DNA of 64,000 nt from Petrolisthes cinctipes (Eukaryota; Arthropoda; Malacostraca; Decapoda; Porcellanidae). Both the position numbers and the translations under genes were made by a program. Under the pieces are notes generated by a model, which was not told the DNA's origin, searched no databases, and saw only the letters and a program-made list of their open reading frames with translations. This document shows, one piece after another, positions 38,346 to 49,619 of the stretch; position 1 is the first letter of the stretch, and every line of letters starts with the position of its first letter. Location: assembly GCA_033782935.1 (NCBI GenBank), contig JAWQEG010000364.1:186001-250000 (forward strand). Reading direction: 5' to 3'.

Positions 38346-38884
38346 AAGAGTTGTGAAGTTACTTTTGTTTTGTGGATAGTACCAGCAGCACAGCAGGTGT
38401 CCACGGAAATAACTGTAACAAGACCGTGATTGGGTTATATCTCAGACTCCATTTATTATTGATCAAAGTTACTTAACATTGTGGGTGACAGTTGGTTGAA
38501 ATGACTCTTATGTGTATCTGAACCTTGTATGTTAATTTTTTTTTTTCATTTGTTTTCTATATTAATTTTAAACTTCTTTACATTACCTGCGATTACAACA
38601 TAACAGCAGTACTGAAACACTGACCTGCTCCCTTATTATTTTCCAAAATCTAAAATCTGATCTTTCTCACCCCTATCAAGAATCAATGACCTTGGGTTTT
38701 AAGATACACAGTTTGCTTGGAGTTTCCCTAACTAGTTTTGAATAATCTTCCTTACATATTGTTATATCATGTAGCATTGATCTAATGGCTATCATACACT
38801 TAGATTATATCACAGTCAAGGTACTAATGCTCTAATTAATTCTGATGGTCACGTATCACTAAGGTTACCATAAGGGGTAGCTTA

Positions 38885-39533
38885 CCGTAGCCAGATTGGT
38901 AAATATTGAAATAAATGCCATCATGGCATACGGTTTTTCTACCTTCATTATCCACTTATTTAGACCATTCTAAGACTATTTTCTTCTATGGCATTTCCTC
39001 CGCAAATGCCCCAGTATTCAAGTGGGGCATTTTAAAATTAGTCTAATTAAATTACCTAACCTAACCTAAACTAGACCACAGCACACTACCGGGACTTAAC
39101 CTGGGCAAACTACCGGGACCTAACCTGGGTAAACTACCAGGAAATAACCGTGGTAAAGTACTGTACAGGAAATGACCGGTGTAAAATACTGGGACCTAGC
39201 TGGATCAGGCAACACTGTTAGAATATCGCTAGGTTCAGTTATCTTTAGCCACAGAAGTGGAAACTAGGTTATGTTTTCTCTTTTATTTAACTTCCTTTAT
39301 ATCCTGTTTTCATGTCTTAGCATGAATGGACAACAATACATTTTGACCATGTTTGACCCCCTAGGCTTAGAAGCTTAGTACCTCACTCAGAGGGCAGGGC
39401 TTGATGGTTATTGACTATTGAGAGGTAAAACAAGTAAACAACACAGCCAAATTTGATCTAATCTCACATACTCCATCTAACCTAATCAGGACTGGGGCAG
39501 ATTCCCCAAACTTTGCCGAAGCAAACTACTGGA

Positions 39534-39535
<2 letters not shown>
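38885..39535. repeat. CCTAACC-rich repeat block, third copy
   Basis: Repeats the order CGGTTTTTCTACCTTCATTA, CATTCTAAGACTATTTTCTT, GGGGCATTTTAAAATTAG, CTACCGGGACCTAACCTGGG, then GGCAACACTGTTAGAATATC, as at 17770-18050. Further along it carries the TTTTGACCATGTTTGA segment. Partial, non-coding. Confidence 0.7.

Positions 39536-39537
<2 letters not shown>

Positions 39538-39573
<36 letters not shown>
39538..39573. repeat. Poly-A tract
   Basis: A run of about 35 A immediately after the CCTAACC-rich block and about 105 bases upstream of the PBLD start codon. Confidence 0.9.
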
Positions 39574-39574
<1 letters not shown>

Positions 39575-39677
39575 ATCTAAATAACAGATCCACCTACAGC
39601 TTATAATCTATTCCTAAAACATTCTAGAAAATGTGCAAGACCCTATATTTACTGTATACCATATCAGTTGTTTCAGT

Positions 39678-42600
39678 ATGAAGGTGCAGGTTTACACTGT
39701 GGATGCCTTTACTGACAAGGCCTTTAGTGGCAACCCTGCAGCAGTTGTCCCTTTAATGCAAGTAAGTTTAATATTTTATAAGCTTTACACAGATCTGCTG
39801 TAATAAAGTAATTATGTCTGCATCACATAATGGATACGAGGGATAACAAACATTACCATAGTATAAATTATCTTACTATACATGAATTAAAATCAATAGG
39901 ATGACAGTTGGAGGGTTGAGAGGGGACACCCCTCTTTGGAACAGGCTAGATCAGATTAAACTTCCAACAAGAAAAGAAAGTTTGAATGACAGACAAAGAC
40001 AAAATATATAATTTGGACATTCAGACACCTTTGACTCAAGACATATTAAACACTAGGCTTTTATATGTGACTTGCAGCCCCTGGGTGAAGAGACACTGCA
40101 GCAAGTGGCAGCAGAACTAAACTTGTCTGAAACAGCCTATGTGGTCCCCATACCACTTGAGGTAACTGATACAGCTGATCTCTGGCATACACATGGGCGC
40201 TTCTCCCTCCGCTGGTTCACTCCAACCAACGAGGTGCCACTGTGCGGTCATGCTACCCTTGCCACAGCATACGTACTCTTCCACTGCCTAGGTAGGTCTG
40301 TCAGTGTGTAATTTGGATATATTTCACCTTCATATAACTGCATGACAATACTGTACTACACTGGAAATGTATGTGAAAGAATGATTCTGTTATAAGAGTA
40401 CTGGTAGATCACTTTGCATTGGTGAATGTTGAGCTATAATGAGAGGTGCATACATGGTGCAGGGAACAAAAAGGAGCAGCTCGAGTTTGAGACCCTGAGT
40501 GGGGTGTTGGTAGCCAGGCAGGAGGGTTCACACATCGTGCTTGACTTCCCATCCAATCCACCCCGCCCACTTACTCAGGAGGAGGAAGTGGCCCTGACTA
40601 GCCTGGTAAAGGCAGCAGCAGGAGACCTTAAAGTAGAACAGGTCCAACTCTCACCTACCACCAAGAAGCTTCTGGTCAGACTTAACAATTCATGTACAAG
40701 GTTAGTTCCTCTTGAAGTTATGTACAGTACATGCACTATTGACAACATAAATATTTTTCTTTGATGAAAGGTACACTCACAAAAAAAGAATCTCTCTCTC
40801 TAAACTATGTGGAAGCGGGTCGAATTCATGTGATAATATTGTATGTACATTCAGCATTAACAATATTGGTAACCCTATTGGCGCTCACCAAATATATGAT
40901 GACAGTCTTTGAATTTCATTGATATTATTGTGTGAACACCCTTCACGTAAATTCGTTGTGTGCAGTATTTTCAATTGTCATCACTAATTTGTGTTGTACA
41001 GCTGTGACTCAAAATGAGTGAATCTTACTCAGGCCAGAGCCAGTTGATCGAGTTATCAATTGTCCTGGGCTCAGCCATGTTTCATCCACTTCATATTGTT
41101 CATCAACAAATATGCTGCTCAGTGCTCATCAGTGTAAAAAGATTTGTTCACTCTTATTCATGTGTATGAACAGAGTGACATACCAGTTACTGGTACCACT
41201 GTTTGGTGGGCCATTTTCTTATCAAACATTATGAGTGTTGTAATTAGATACATAAACAGTATGACAATTATTCTGCATCAATTAACTCGAAGGAAGCAAG
41301 CTGATATTGACTGTTTTACAGTAAATACAGCACTGTTCAGTGAAATGTTAATAAATTGCATCCTTAAAATGAACCAGTAACAGACTATAAACATGTTCAC
41401 TGAATTCTCCTAGTGTTGAAGCTTAAGTTGGAAGTGCATAATATGTAGGTCCTTGTTGCAGTGGGCTGTAAGTGGTCATTTTCATTAATATATTCTCCCA
41501 TTGGGATTCAGACAGCAGCTGGAAGCAGTAAGGCCAGACCCAAGTTCTTTACTCACTCTTCACAATGGATCGATGGTGAAGGGCGTCATTCTCACCTTGA
41601 AGGGGGAGTTGACAGGGAAAGACAAAGGACCCCCTGGTTATCACTGCTTCTCTCGGTATTTTGCTCCTTGGTTTGGCATCCCAGAGGACCCCGTTACAGG
41701 TAGCATACTATCCTTATTTTGAAAGCCAAGACAGTATAGTACAAATCCTGTGTGCAACAAGCATGGTGACAAATCACGTAATTTTCAAAGTACTTGGGAG
41801 CCACAGATTTTTATCATTTTGATATGTAATTGGACATTCCCAAATTTGTGTAGTAAAGCTCTCCATCCCTTTTTAAATTACAGTATACTGTAGTACCGTA
41901 CTATATTTCTTAATGTACAGTACATGCAGATACACAAATATTATAATCCACATTAAAATAACCTGCATGGTAAGTACATACAGTCCATATTCACATATTA
42001 GCATTTACACAATGCCAATCATAGTACGGTACAACAAAGCCCAATTGCATGTTCAACTTAGTTCAGACCTCAAAATCACTCAGATATGATTGATGCTGCA
42101 TCAAGAGCCAATATATTGTAAAGTAATTAGAATGTATGGAAATACATCAAATATTGCATCATATAAAAGATATCTCAACTTGGTTTGGTGAGTTTATCAA
42201 TCGATTGCACTCATCACAATTCTGATCACATGCCACATTTTGGAATAGTTTCCTCAGTATAAGGCTATGTACTACAATAGACCTTGAAACTAAAGTGGCA
42301 AAATTTTCAAGCCCTACAGCTGTTATTTCAAATTTATGCATACCAGTACCATAATATTTTTGCATAAAGCATGGTAATGTGCCGGTAATTATATATCTAC
42401 ACAAATGAGTTGAACTTACACATACAGTACGGTATATATCTTTGTAAACTTGCCATTCTGTCCATTTTTTCAAACCACCTCAGTGTATTATTGTACGCTT
42501 CACCCTCTCACAACCCCAATTCAACACTATTTACCTACTCGCTCTGCTCTCATCTCAATTATACATCCTCATTGCTTTCCCCATTAGTACCGGTACTATA

Positions 42601-43261
42601 CTATTTCTCAGTCCCTATTTTATTTCCATCCTCACATTCTTACCCTTCATGATTCTTGCCAATGATCTGTGTACCAGGCACTATTCTCTCAAATTTTCCT
42701 TTCCAAGCTCCCATATTTACACAGCACTATTCCAGATTATTGTACACATACTTGAACTCCTTTACTTCCTCCAACCCCTCACCTCCTACAGCTATAATCA
42801 TACTCACTCCCATTTGGCAATCTTACTTTGGGGTGTTGCAAAGTTCATCTGTTGTTTCAAAAAGCATAATGTGTGTGAAGTTGATGTCGGGAATAAACTT
42901 ACATTTCTTCACTTGACATAATTTTCTACCCTCAGGATCAGCCCACACTGTACTGGGTCCATATTGGTCACAGGAGCTGCACACCACAACCCTCTCTTGT
43001 AAGTTCCACTAATTTCACTCCCACAGGTTATTTATTTATCATTAGTGCAATTGCAAAGTTCTAAGTATATTCTGTGCCATCCATGCATGTAAATTCTGTA
43101 TATATCATTAGTTGTGAGTTGAGAAAACTAGACTTGCTTTGCCTCCAGGCCGCCAAGTGTCACACCGGGGTGGAGATGTTGTTGTAAGAGTGAGAGGTGA
43201 TGGCCGCGTTGACCTGTCAGGCCTTGCCATCAATGTTCTTCAAGGTTGGCTGCACCTCTGA
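39678..43261 (+). CDS. PBLD: PBLD, phenazine biosynthesis-like (PhzF) domain isomerase
   Basis: Six coding exons: 39678-39761, 40078-40291, 40463-40700, 41512-41699, 42936-42998, 43149-43261. Phases join to 900 nt, 299 aa; human PBLD, from memory, is about 288. PhzF-type proteins are cytosolic two-lobed isomerase-like enzymes; the animal substrate is not established. Landmarks: VDAFTDKAFSGNPAAVV at the start, NLSETAYVV with the presumed catalytic Glu at position 46, LRWFTPTNEVPLCGHATLAT, LETLSG-type strand, LLVRLNNS, YHCFSRYFAPWFGIPEDPVTG, SAHTVLGPYWSQ, SHRGGDVVVRVRGDGRVDLSG, then WLHL and stop. The glycine-rich GHATL and EDPVTGSAH motifs are both present, so the enzyme looks intact. Exon 4 acceptor TTCAG at 41507-41511 is the only one in phase. 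The AATAAA at 43511 is a likely poly(A) signal. Confidence 0.92.
42465..42905 (-). mobile_element. Degraded LINE fragment in PBLD intron 4
   Basis: CAAACCACCTCAGTGTATTA, CACCCTCTCACAACCCC, TTTCCATCCTCACATTCTTACCCTTC and CCATTTGGCAATCTTACTTTGGGGTGTTGCAAAGTTCA correspond in order to the LINE tail at 55190-55670. About 440 bp, heavily mutated. Confidence 0.7.
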
Positions 43262-43510
43262 ACACTGCCCAGACCCATCACCACTACTGTCCATACCTGA
43301 ACTCCTCTGAACTCAAACCCACCCAACATCTACTGTCTATATTGGAATACTGCCTCAATACCACTTTGAGCCATATAGCAATGGTGCCATATACAGTGCT
43401 GTTTGTATTTGCTGATATGAAACTATATTTCCAGCTGAAAATGTACAGAATGACCCTATTAAATGTAAAAAATACTTTGTTTTCCAATATATATTTGGTA
43501 TATATAAATG

Positions 43511-43516
43511 AATAAA
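43511..43516 (+). other. Polyadenylation signal of PBLD
   Basis: AATAAA lies 250 bases after the PBLD stop. A second candidate is not seen before the next repeat block. Confidence 0.5.
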
Positions 43517-44048
43517 TAGTACCACAAACAATTTATACCACCTATGTATCAATTAATACATTATTTGTATTATAGCTCAAGTTATAGCACATATTCATCG
43601 TTTATTGGAGGTTAGGGTATAGGGGTGTAGCCCAGATGTACTGTATTTGAAATTCTTAGTTGAGAAACTTCCATGCTCCTTCATTATGGAGAAAAAAAAA
43701 TTTGAAACAATTTTTTTTTGTTAGATTGGCATTTTACTGTATGAAGTACAAAGTTAGTCTTGTACCCTCTGATTTATACTGGATTATCAGCAGTGTGACA
43801 AGAGCATTATTTTCTACCATGGTAAGTACAGTTCAATAAAAAACTGTATCATTACTGAACTGCAATACTGTATTATGAATTTTTACTGTTCTTGCATAGC
43901 TTCTGTAAATGATATTGGGTTAAACAAATATGATTGAACAACTTGATTGATATAAAACTGGAGTCAAGTAGAAGACCCTTAAATAACAACCTCCGGCTCT
44001 AATGCACTCTCATGTTGATATGAAATTAAGTACAGTATATAAATCAAG

Positions 44049-44383
44049 GGTATTATTACAGAAGTACTGTTTTTGGCTAGGATCGCACAGTGTTACCACA
44101 TCCGGCTAGGTCCCGGGAATTTGGCCCGGTCACCTTATGATAGTTTACACCGGTTATCCCGGTAGTTTGCCTAGGTTAGGTCCCGGTAATCTGCTGTGGT
44201 CTAGGTTAAGTTAGGTCAGACTAATTTCCAAATTATGTTTGTAAAACATATCTCGAAAACGAGGTATCTCCGAGAGAAACACCATACCGGTAGATGAAAA
44301 GTGTCTTAGAATGGTCCAAAATAGTGGGTAATGATACTAAAATATACAATATAGTGAACGCAGTACTTCTGTAAATTTACCAA
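44049..44383. repeat. Half copy of the CCTAACC palindrome
   Basis: Matches the left arm of 36899-37506 (TATTATTACAGAAGTACTG, CACATCCGGCTAGGTCCCGG, GTCTGCTGTGGTCTAGGTT-type) and then the downstream segment at 37506-37597 (AGTGTCTTAGAATGGTCC, AATATACAATATAGTGAACG). The mirror arm is missing. Confidence 0.8.
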
Positions 44384-44431
44384 ATGAAGAACTAAATACA
44401 AAACAGCATGAATACCAGGATGATTACTTAC

Positions 44432-44886
44432 CTTGCCTCTGACAATAACGTGAAATTGGGAGGAGGTCGATCCTGAAGAGCTTGGTGTAGCAGACATCTT
44501 TGTTTGCCATACCTTCACTTCTTTAACCCATGGAGCCACTCGTGAAAATATTGTGTAATGTTTGTTACTTTTAAGCTTTTGTGGCATTTCATTGACTGGA
44601 AGGTATAATCTGGGTTGGGTGATGATATTAGATAGTCACAAATATATGGATAGGTAACTGGAGGATATGACTCTACATCACAACTGCCCTCCTTTTTGTA
44701 CAAAGTATAGGGATCAACATGTAAAGGTATTTTTTTAATGTACTCTGCACGATCCGTAGCACTGAGTGAGTCTATATATGTAGATTTTTCCATACTTTTG
44801 GAGTTCAAACTCTGCTGGTGGAGCGGGGCATAGAATATCCAACCAATACTCCACGAGGTATGCTCCACCACAATGGGGATGTTCAT
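44432..44886 (-). pseudogene. Frameshifted exon of an invertebrate multicopy protein family (SWIM-zinc-finger related)
   Basis: From an ATG at 44886 the frame runs through YIDSLSATDRAEYIKKI, DPYTLYKKEGSCDVESYPPV, YICDYLISS and KCHKSLKVTN, then stops at KK near 44515. A second frame, offset by one base, continues with PWVKEVKVWQTKMSA and SSQFHVIVRGK, and meets a strong donor (GTAAGT) at 44431. I recall DPY(T/K)L...PPV...YL...KSLEAYN...SGWV as the N-terminal part of a large family in invertebrates whose C-terminal half carries a SWIM-like CxxC-H motif and sometimes a YqaJ-type exonuclease domain. The one-base shift lies around 44530-44560. No later exon was found downstream on the minus strand. 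Broken copy, or an assembly error in a real first exon. Confidence 0.5.
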
Positions 44887-44939
44887 TGTTTACTTTACGT
44901 TCTGAGTCTTCTTACTTCGCCACAATCAGCTGAGCCAAA

Positions 44940-45144
44940 AGGGTATTTATTGAAAGAATTACCGTTTTGAAGCAGTGTTGCCAGATCCGGCTAGGTCCCA
45001 GTATTTTGCTCCGGTAATTTCCTGTACTTTATGAAATGGGGGGGAAATGCCATAGAAGAAAATAGTCTTAGAATTGTCTAAATAAGTGGGTAATGAAGGT
45101 AGAAAAACCGCACGCAATAACGGTAATTCTTTCAATATTTACCG
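44940..45144. repeat. Short inverted-repeat member of the CCTAACC family
   Basis: GTATTTATTGAAAGAATTACCG at the left is mirrored by CGGTAATTCTTTCAATATTTACC at the right. The inside matches the terminal parts of 17706-18470 (GTGTTGCCAGATCCGGCTAGG, GGCATAGAAGAAAATAGTCTT). It looks like an internally deleted copy. Confidence 0.75.
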
Positions 45145-45149
45145 CGAAG

Positions 45150-45419
45150 AGGGTCTATTGCCTTCTCATTCATACTACATCTCTCATTACTTTCTCCATC
45201 CCACTTAGTAAGTCCACATGCTCCCCTCAAGTAACTCATTTCCACTGCACCTATTCTAGACGGGTCACTAATGAGCCCTACTCCAATGTAACTCCATGTC
45301 CATGTCTGTGACGCATATGTTCAGTCAGTGTTGGCAGGATCAACCAGGATGTTCCCTTTTCACTTCCATACTCACACTTCTACCCTTCGTAGTCCTCGAT
45401 CCCCAGTGATCCTATGACC
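45150..45419 (-). mobile_element. LINE reverse transcriptase C-terminal fragment
   Basis: CTCTCATTACTTTCTCCATC, AGTAAGTCCACATGCTCC and CAAGTAACTCATTTCCACTG match 55270-55350 closely, and the block continues to CACTTCTACCCTTCGTAGTC and ATCCTATGACC. Minus orientation, like the copies at 55 and 60 kb. Confidence 0.8.
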
Positions 45420-45420
45420 C

Positions 45421-45520
45421 AAGGCCAAGAGATACACCCGACCATTTTCCAAGATGCTGTGAGTGACGGTGTAGCTGCTCTCTCCTGATAGTGACACTTG
45501 TATAAATAAAGTGTCGTCAT
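45421..45520 (-). other. Exon-like orphan segment
   Basis: On the minus strand an acceptor-like TCTGTCCTACAAG precedes an open frame reading DDTLFIQVSLSGESSYTVTH then SILENGRVYLLALG, up to the LINE junction. Hydrophobic alternation and absence of repeats look like genuine protein. I do not recognise the family and see no continuing exon because a LINE fragment abuts it. Confidence 0.25.
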
Positions 45521-45657
45521 CTTGTAGGACAGAAGAGAAGCTACGGTACCAACATTACCACGAAGCTCCACTGTCTCATCTAGTGCGACACTCAATTATC
45601 TCGGGGCCTCGCAAGAGTCACGGGCTACTGACAGCCTACAATCCCGAGGTTGAGGTA

Positions 45658-45680
45658 AAAAAAAAAAAAAAAAAAAAAAA
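45658..45680. repeat. Poly-A tract
   Basis: An A run of about 23 bases between the orphan segment and the LINE 5' fragment; possibly a retroposon tail. Confidence 0.9.
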
Positions 45681-45683
45681 TGC

Positions 45684-46405
45684 ATACTTCCCTATACCAA
45701 TCTTGCTTGTCATCCATACTCTCCTTGTTCCCTTCCGTCCATGCCCATCCATGCACTCCCTTCCACACCCGCCTTGACACCCTTCCTCTCCCTTTACACT
45801 TTTCATCCATACCTGCCCATATCATTCCTTCACACAACACACTCTTCCCTCCATCCCCACATTCTTCCACATCCCATCCTTTCATATGTGTTTCTGACAC
45901 CCCACACACATCTGTTTTGCTTCTTTATTCTTTTCTCCTCGTTCACCATTCCATTCACATTTATCGCTACCACTCTCAAACATTCTTTCCCTTTCCTGCC
46001 CCCCCACAGGGCAGACTGGATACCCCTCCCCGCCACGAGCCGTAGCTGTCCGTCCCCCCATTGGAGGGCCACTGGTGGCAGCTGGCTGGCAAAGCCAACG
46101 CAGCGCTCATTCCCGGAGGGACACGGGCTATCAAGATTTTCAAGATTTAAAAATATCAAGATATTAATTAAAAAAATACACATTAAACAATTTTAAAATA
46201 ATTTTGTCACTTTAATATGCATTAAAAGGATATTAAAGCCTTATATGTGGGGGAACCTACTGTGTCCCCACACCGCTTCCCCCTTTGGCTTCACCTCCAG
46301 CCTCTATAAAATAAAGTTAAAAACAGGGAGGTGTCCCCCGAGGTTACCACGTGGAGGTGGGGGTGAGAATTACCTACCTTCCCTGGGAGGGGTAGGTCAC
46401 TGAAG
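45684..46405 (-). mobile_element. LINE 5' end: leader and start of endonuclease
   Basis: On the minus strand the leader (46405-46227) matches 58735-58560 (CACCTCC..., AGCCAAAGGGG..., CCCCCACATATA blocks). The coding start carries LRVVAINVNGM (compare MRVVTVNVNGI at 58288) and a broken remainder with WGVRNTYERMGCG (compare MGVTETHVKGCG) and WAGMDEKCKGRGR. 3' part deleted. Confidence 0.8.
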
Positions 46406-47821
46406 TTCTTTTAAAAACTTCTCAATTTTTTATGGTAGCAAGTTACTGGGGAATAGGGTAGGATGCTACGAATACCTCAGTATCTCTGCTTGTCGTAAAT
46501 GGGGCTTTCTCCTCTCCAACTCTCCTGTGCGTGTTTTTTTTTTTTTTTTTTTTTTTCATCTGTTACCTCTCGATCATCTTCTTGCTCGGGGGCCACATGA
46601 CCTCGCTATTGCGGCGCCTAATATCAATCATTCAATCCTGCATGTCCTTTTCTTTCCTTCGTGCTTGCTATCCCACCTCTCTTATCACCTTCTCTTATTT
46701 TCTCGTCCTACAGGGTCTTCCAGGCATAGGGACAGGGAGGTCTTTTATCATCCTTAAATCAACACCTACACATGTGCGCACGCAAGCAAAAAGAGAGAGA
46801 GAGAGAGAGACTGTGTAGGTCTGGGAGTGGGTGCATGCATGGGTCACTCTGTCAGGACCACCTGTGGAGTGAAGGTCTCCATCCTTCCCGGCTCCTGCTG
46901 CTACTATCACATTTTAACCTACATCATCTCCCTCTAAGGTACAGTAATATCAACTACTTGGAACTTAGCATATGTTTCCTGTAAATTACTTCATGTCACG
47001 TTTAACGTACCCGGTACCACTTGTCACTTGCTTTCTGTATACATAATGTAACGCCTACCACCTGCAGAAAAGGGGACAATTAATGTAACACTTGCATCTG
47101 AAGTGTAAATGTTATCATCTTTAACTTATCACTTAAAAAACTGCCACTCCTACAGTCAGAAGCCACAGTTTCTGAGATACCAGGGAATCATAGAGAGGAG
47201 ACTGATAATTTTGTGAGTTCGATGAAAGTCAATTGTGTTGGCAGTGGCGTTTCTAGGGGAGGGCCAGGTGGGGCCATGTATGTTTGGCCCCCTAGTTGGT
47301 ACCCCCAGTTTTTTACCCATGTCAAAAATGCAATTAAAGCAAATGAAATACATAATGATGGAATTTCACCATGGTTTGAAAGGGCTTTTATCCTCTATTT
47401 GTATGTGTGTCTTTCTATCTACTGTATATGTATCTTCTGGATGACCAATCTTCTGATCGGTAATCCTAGAATTATGTCCAAAATCTTCTCATAATTTTAA
47501 ACTTTTGTAAGTGTTGGAAATTGCAGTCTCCTTGGTAATGGAAAATGGTAGGCATTTGTACAAAATACGAATAATACACAGTTGTCTTTTATTTCTAGTG
47601 AATGTTACCCCTCCCCAAAAAAAACTATCGGCATGATTTCGAAAATAGGGTGAATTTATTAATTATTCATAGGCTCTAGTTACCACTGTATATGGCTCTA
47701 AAATGCATAAATTTAGGACTCAATATGCAATTTTTTTTTGGGGGGAAAGGGGTTATACTCGGTTACAGAGCCCCCCCCCCCCCCGTACTCGCTCCCCACT
47801 CTCCCTAATCTCTCAATTCTG
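46406..47821. other. Repeat-rich intergenic, no gene
   Basis: Contains a 22-base T run (about 46534-46556), a GAGA microsatellite (46791-46810), and a block 46610-46720 whose CCTTCGTGCTTGCTATCCCACCTC resembles 48650-48680. Both places are followed by CACCTG...GTAAC-type sequence, so a segment of about 500 bp seems to be present twice. A G/C-rich CAGTGGCGTTTCTAGGGG at 47240 resembles a transposon end but has no visible partner. Confidence 0.5.
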
Positions 47822-48085
47822 GGGGTGCTGATGGTGTAATGGTTATCATGCTCGCATAGCAAGCGAAAGTTCCTGGGTTCGATTCCAGAGTCAATAGAAT
47901 TGTTGGACAATTTTCCCAGCCCCCTATGTCCCTGTTCACCCAGCAGTAAGTAGGTACCCGGCTGTAAGAGCAAGGATTGCAACCTTGTAGGCTGGGGGAA
48001 AATGTGTTAATGTAACAAGACTGACTGCCTTAATGACCAACACCATGGGTCGATTGGCATAAAGCCCTAAATCTTCTTCTTCTCA
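47822..48085 (+). mobile_element. tRNA-derived SINE
   Basis: The head (47822-47895) has a tRNA-like A box region (GATGGTGTAATGGTTATC) and a B box GGGTTCGATTCC, with an anticodon-arm-like CTCGCATAGCAAGCGA. The body has the CCCTGTTCACCCAGCAGTAA / GTAGGTACCCGGCTG core that I associate with decapod SINEs, then GTAGGCTGGGGGAAAATGTG and GGCATAAAGCCCTAAATC with a CTT-rich tail. A second copy begins at the right edge of the window (63949-64000, inverted). Confidence 0.85.
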
Positions 48086-48293
48086 ACTCTTTTGCCCTCT
48101 CCCCGTTTTTCAGTGCTAGAAACGTGGCGTTGGGGGAGATGAGATGAAGAATACTGTTGTGCAGCATTCGAACGATCATGTGTATGTGTGTGTATGTGCG
48201 ACCTCTCTTTGGCTCCAATTGGTTGATAGGTGCCGGAACTCTCTTTCACTTCCCAACCAATATGTTCGCCGGCGCTCAGAAACTGTGACTGTA

Positions 48294-48472
48294 CAGTCGC
48301 CAGCACTGCCGCGTGGTACAGGGGCTCACGTTTATACAAAATTAACTTTCCGTGCTAGTGTATCGAGGATACTCCATCTGACACACGTGGATTATTTCGT
48401 GTTAAATATTCACAGTGGTCCTACATTTCTGAATATATGTGAGCCCCTGTACCACGCGGCACTGCTGGTGAG
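48294..48472. mobile_element. TA-flanked inverted-repeat element
   Basis: CAGTCGCCAGCACTGCCGCG and TGGTACAGGGGCTCACGTTT at the left are mirrored by TATGTGAGCCCCTGTACCAC and GCGGCACTGCTGGTGAG at the right. The left end is preceded by TA; the right terminus has lost a base or two, so its edge is approximate. Confidence 0.7.
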
Positions 48473-48789
48473 TAAGCTATATACCAACGATTTACGTTAT
48501 GTAACACCTACCTCCCTTCTATATCACCCCGTAGGAGGAGTAGCTATAGACTAGTGCCTACTGTGATGTGAGGAGTACTTTGTAAGGTGTGGGCGTCTAT
48601 TCGGACCTCAGCCACTCTCTTACAATACTCCAACAACTTCCTTCTCTTATACCTTCGTGTTTGCTGCCCCACCTCACCACCATGGCACCTTCTCCCTCAT
48701 CCAATACTTTCTTCCTGACCCAAGGTGGTCTAGCTTCTTTCATTATTATATAAATCCCACCTGTAAGAAAACCTGTCACTAGTAACATT

Positions 48790-49150
48790 ACCTTAACCAC
48801 ATATAACATAAACACGTGCTTCCTGTAATGCAACACCTGCCAGCTGGATACCTAAAAGAGAAGAGTCATTTGTAACGTAACATAAATGACGCGTCACCTG
48901 CATATATGTAACTAAAGACAAGAGAGCCGCCACCTGTACTGTAACATAAAAATCATAAAACATAAAAGAAGAGTCACCTGTAACGTAACATATAATAATC
49001 ACCACCTGTAATTAACGTAACATAAAAGCGTCACCAGTAACGTAACATACTGTAAAAGAGTCGTCACCTGTAACGTAATTAAAAAATCGCCACCTGTAAT
49101 GCCGTAATTAACATAAAAGAATCGTCAGCTGTTACGTAGCATAATTCATT
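48790..49150. repeat. Minisatellite of CACCTGTAACGTAACATAAAAG-type units
   Basis: Variants of CACCTGTAACGTAACATAA with a AAAGAGTCGT-like spacer recur about ten times with changing length (roughly 30-45 bp). No coding potential. Confidence 0.75.
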
Positions 49151-49619
49151 TTTGCTGCAACGATCGAGAAACCAGATATATTGACTGTGTCGTAATGTAA
49201 CGTCTGTCTCTTATAACATATTTCATTATTGACATCCACGCATCACACACTAAGACAGAATACTCACGTTACTATGACAACGATATAAGAAGGAAGCTGG
49301 AAGAGGAGGAGGAGGAAAAACGAGAGGATTATGGGTTGTAAGTAGAAGATGAGGCCAGGGGAAAGTTGCAATTAAGTTATAAAAAAAGTGGAAAGGAGAC
49401 AGAAAAGTGCGTGGAATGTGGGGAAAGGAAGGCTGCGCTAGGTCAGAAAGACCTTGTACCCATGAGAGAGGGAGACAGAAAGAATGGAAAGGGGGAAGAA
49501 AGAAAACTGCTTATCGAAAATTAACGTATATCATAAAAGAAGAGACATATAGAGGGGTTGGACACCAATCACAAAGGAAATGGGAAAGGGATTGCTTGGG
49601 TTGAACGGGTGATAAAACC

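Noticed and set aside
42410..42921. Three overlapping plus-strand frames in PBLD intron 4
   Set aside because: They follow the complement of a decayed LINE fragment and do not fit the PBLD exon phases.
47240..47300. CAGTGGCGTTTCTAGGGG as a possible hAT terminus
   Set aside because: No inverted partner or target duplication was found in the following few kilobases.
47822..47895. Possible functional tRNA gene
   Set aside because: A and B boxes are present but the acceptor stem does not pair well and the sequence continues into a repeated SINE body with a second copy at 63949.
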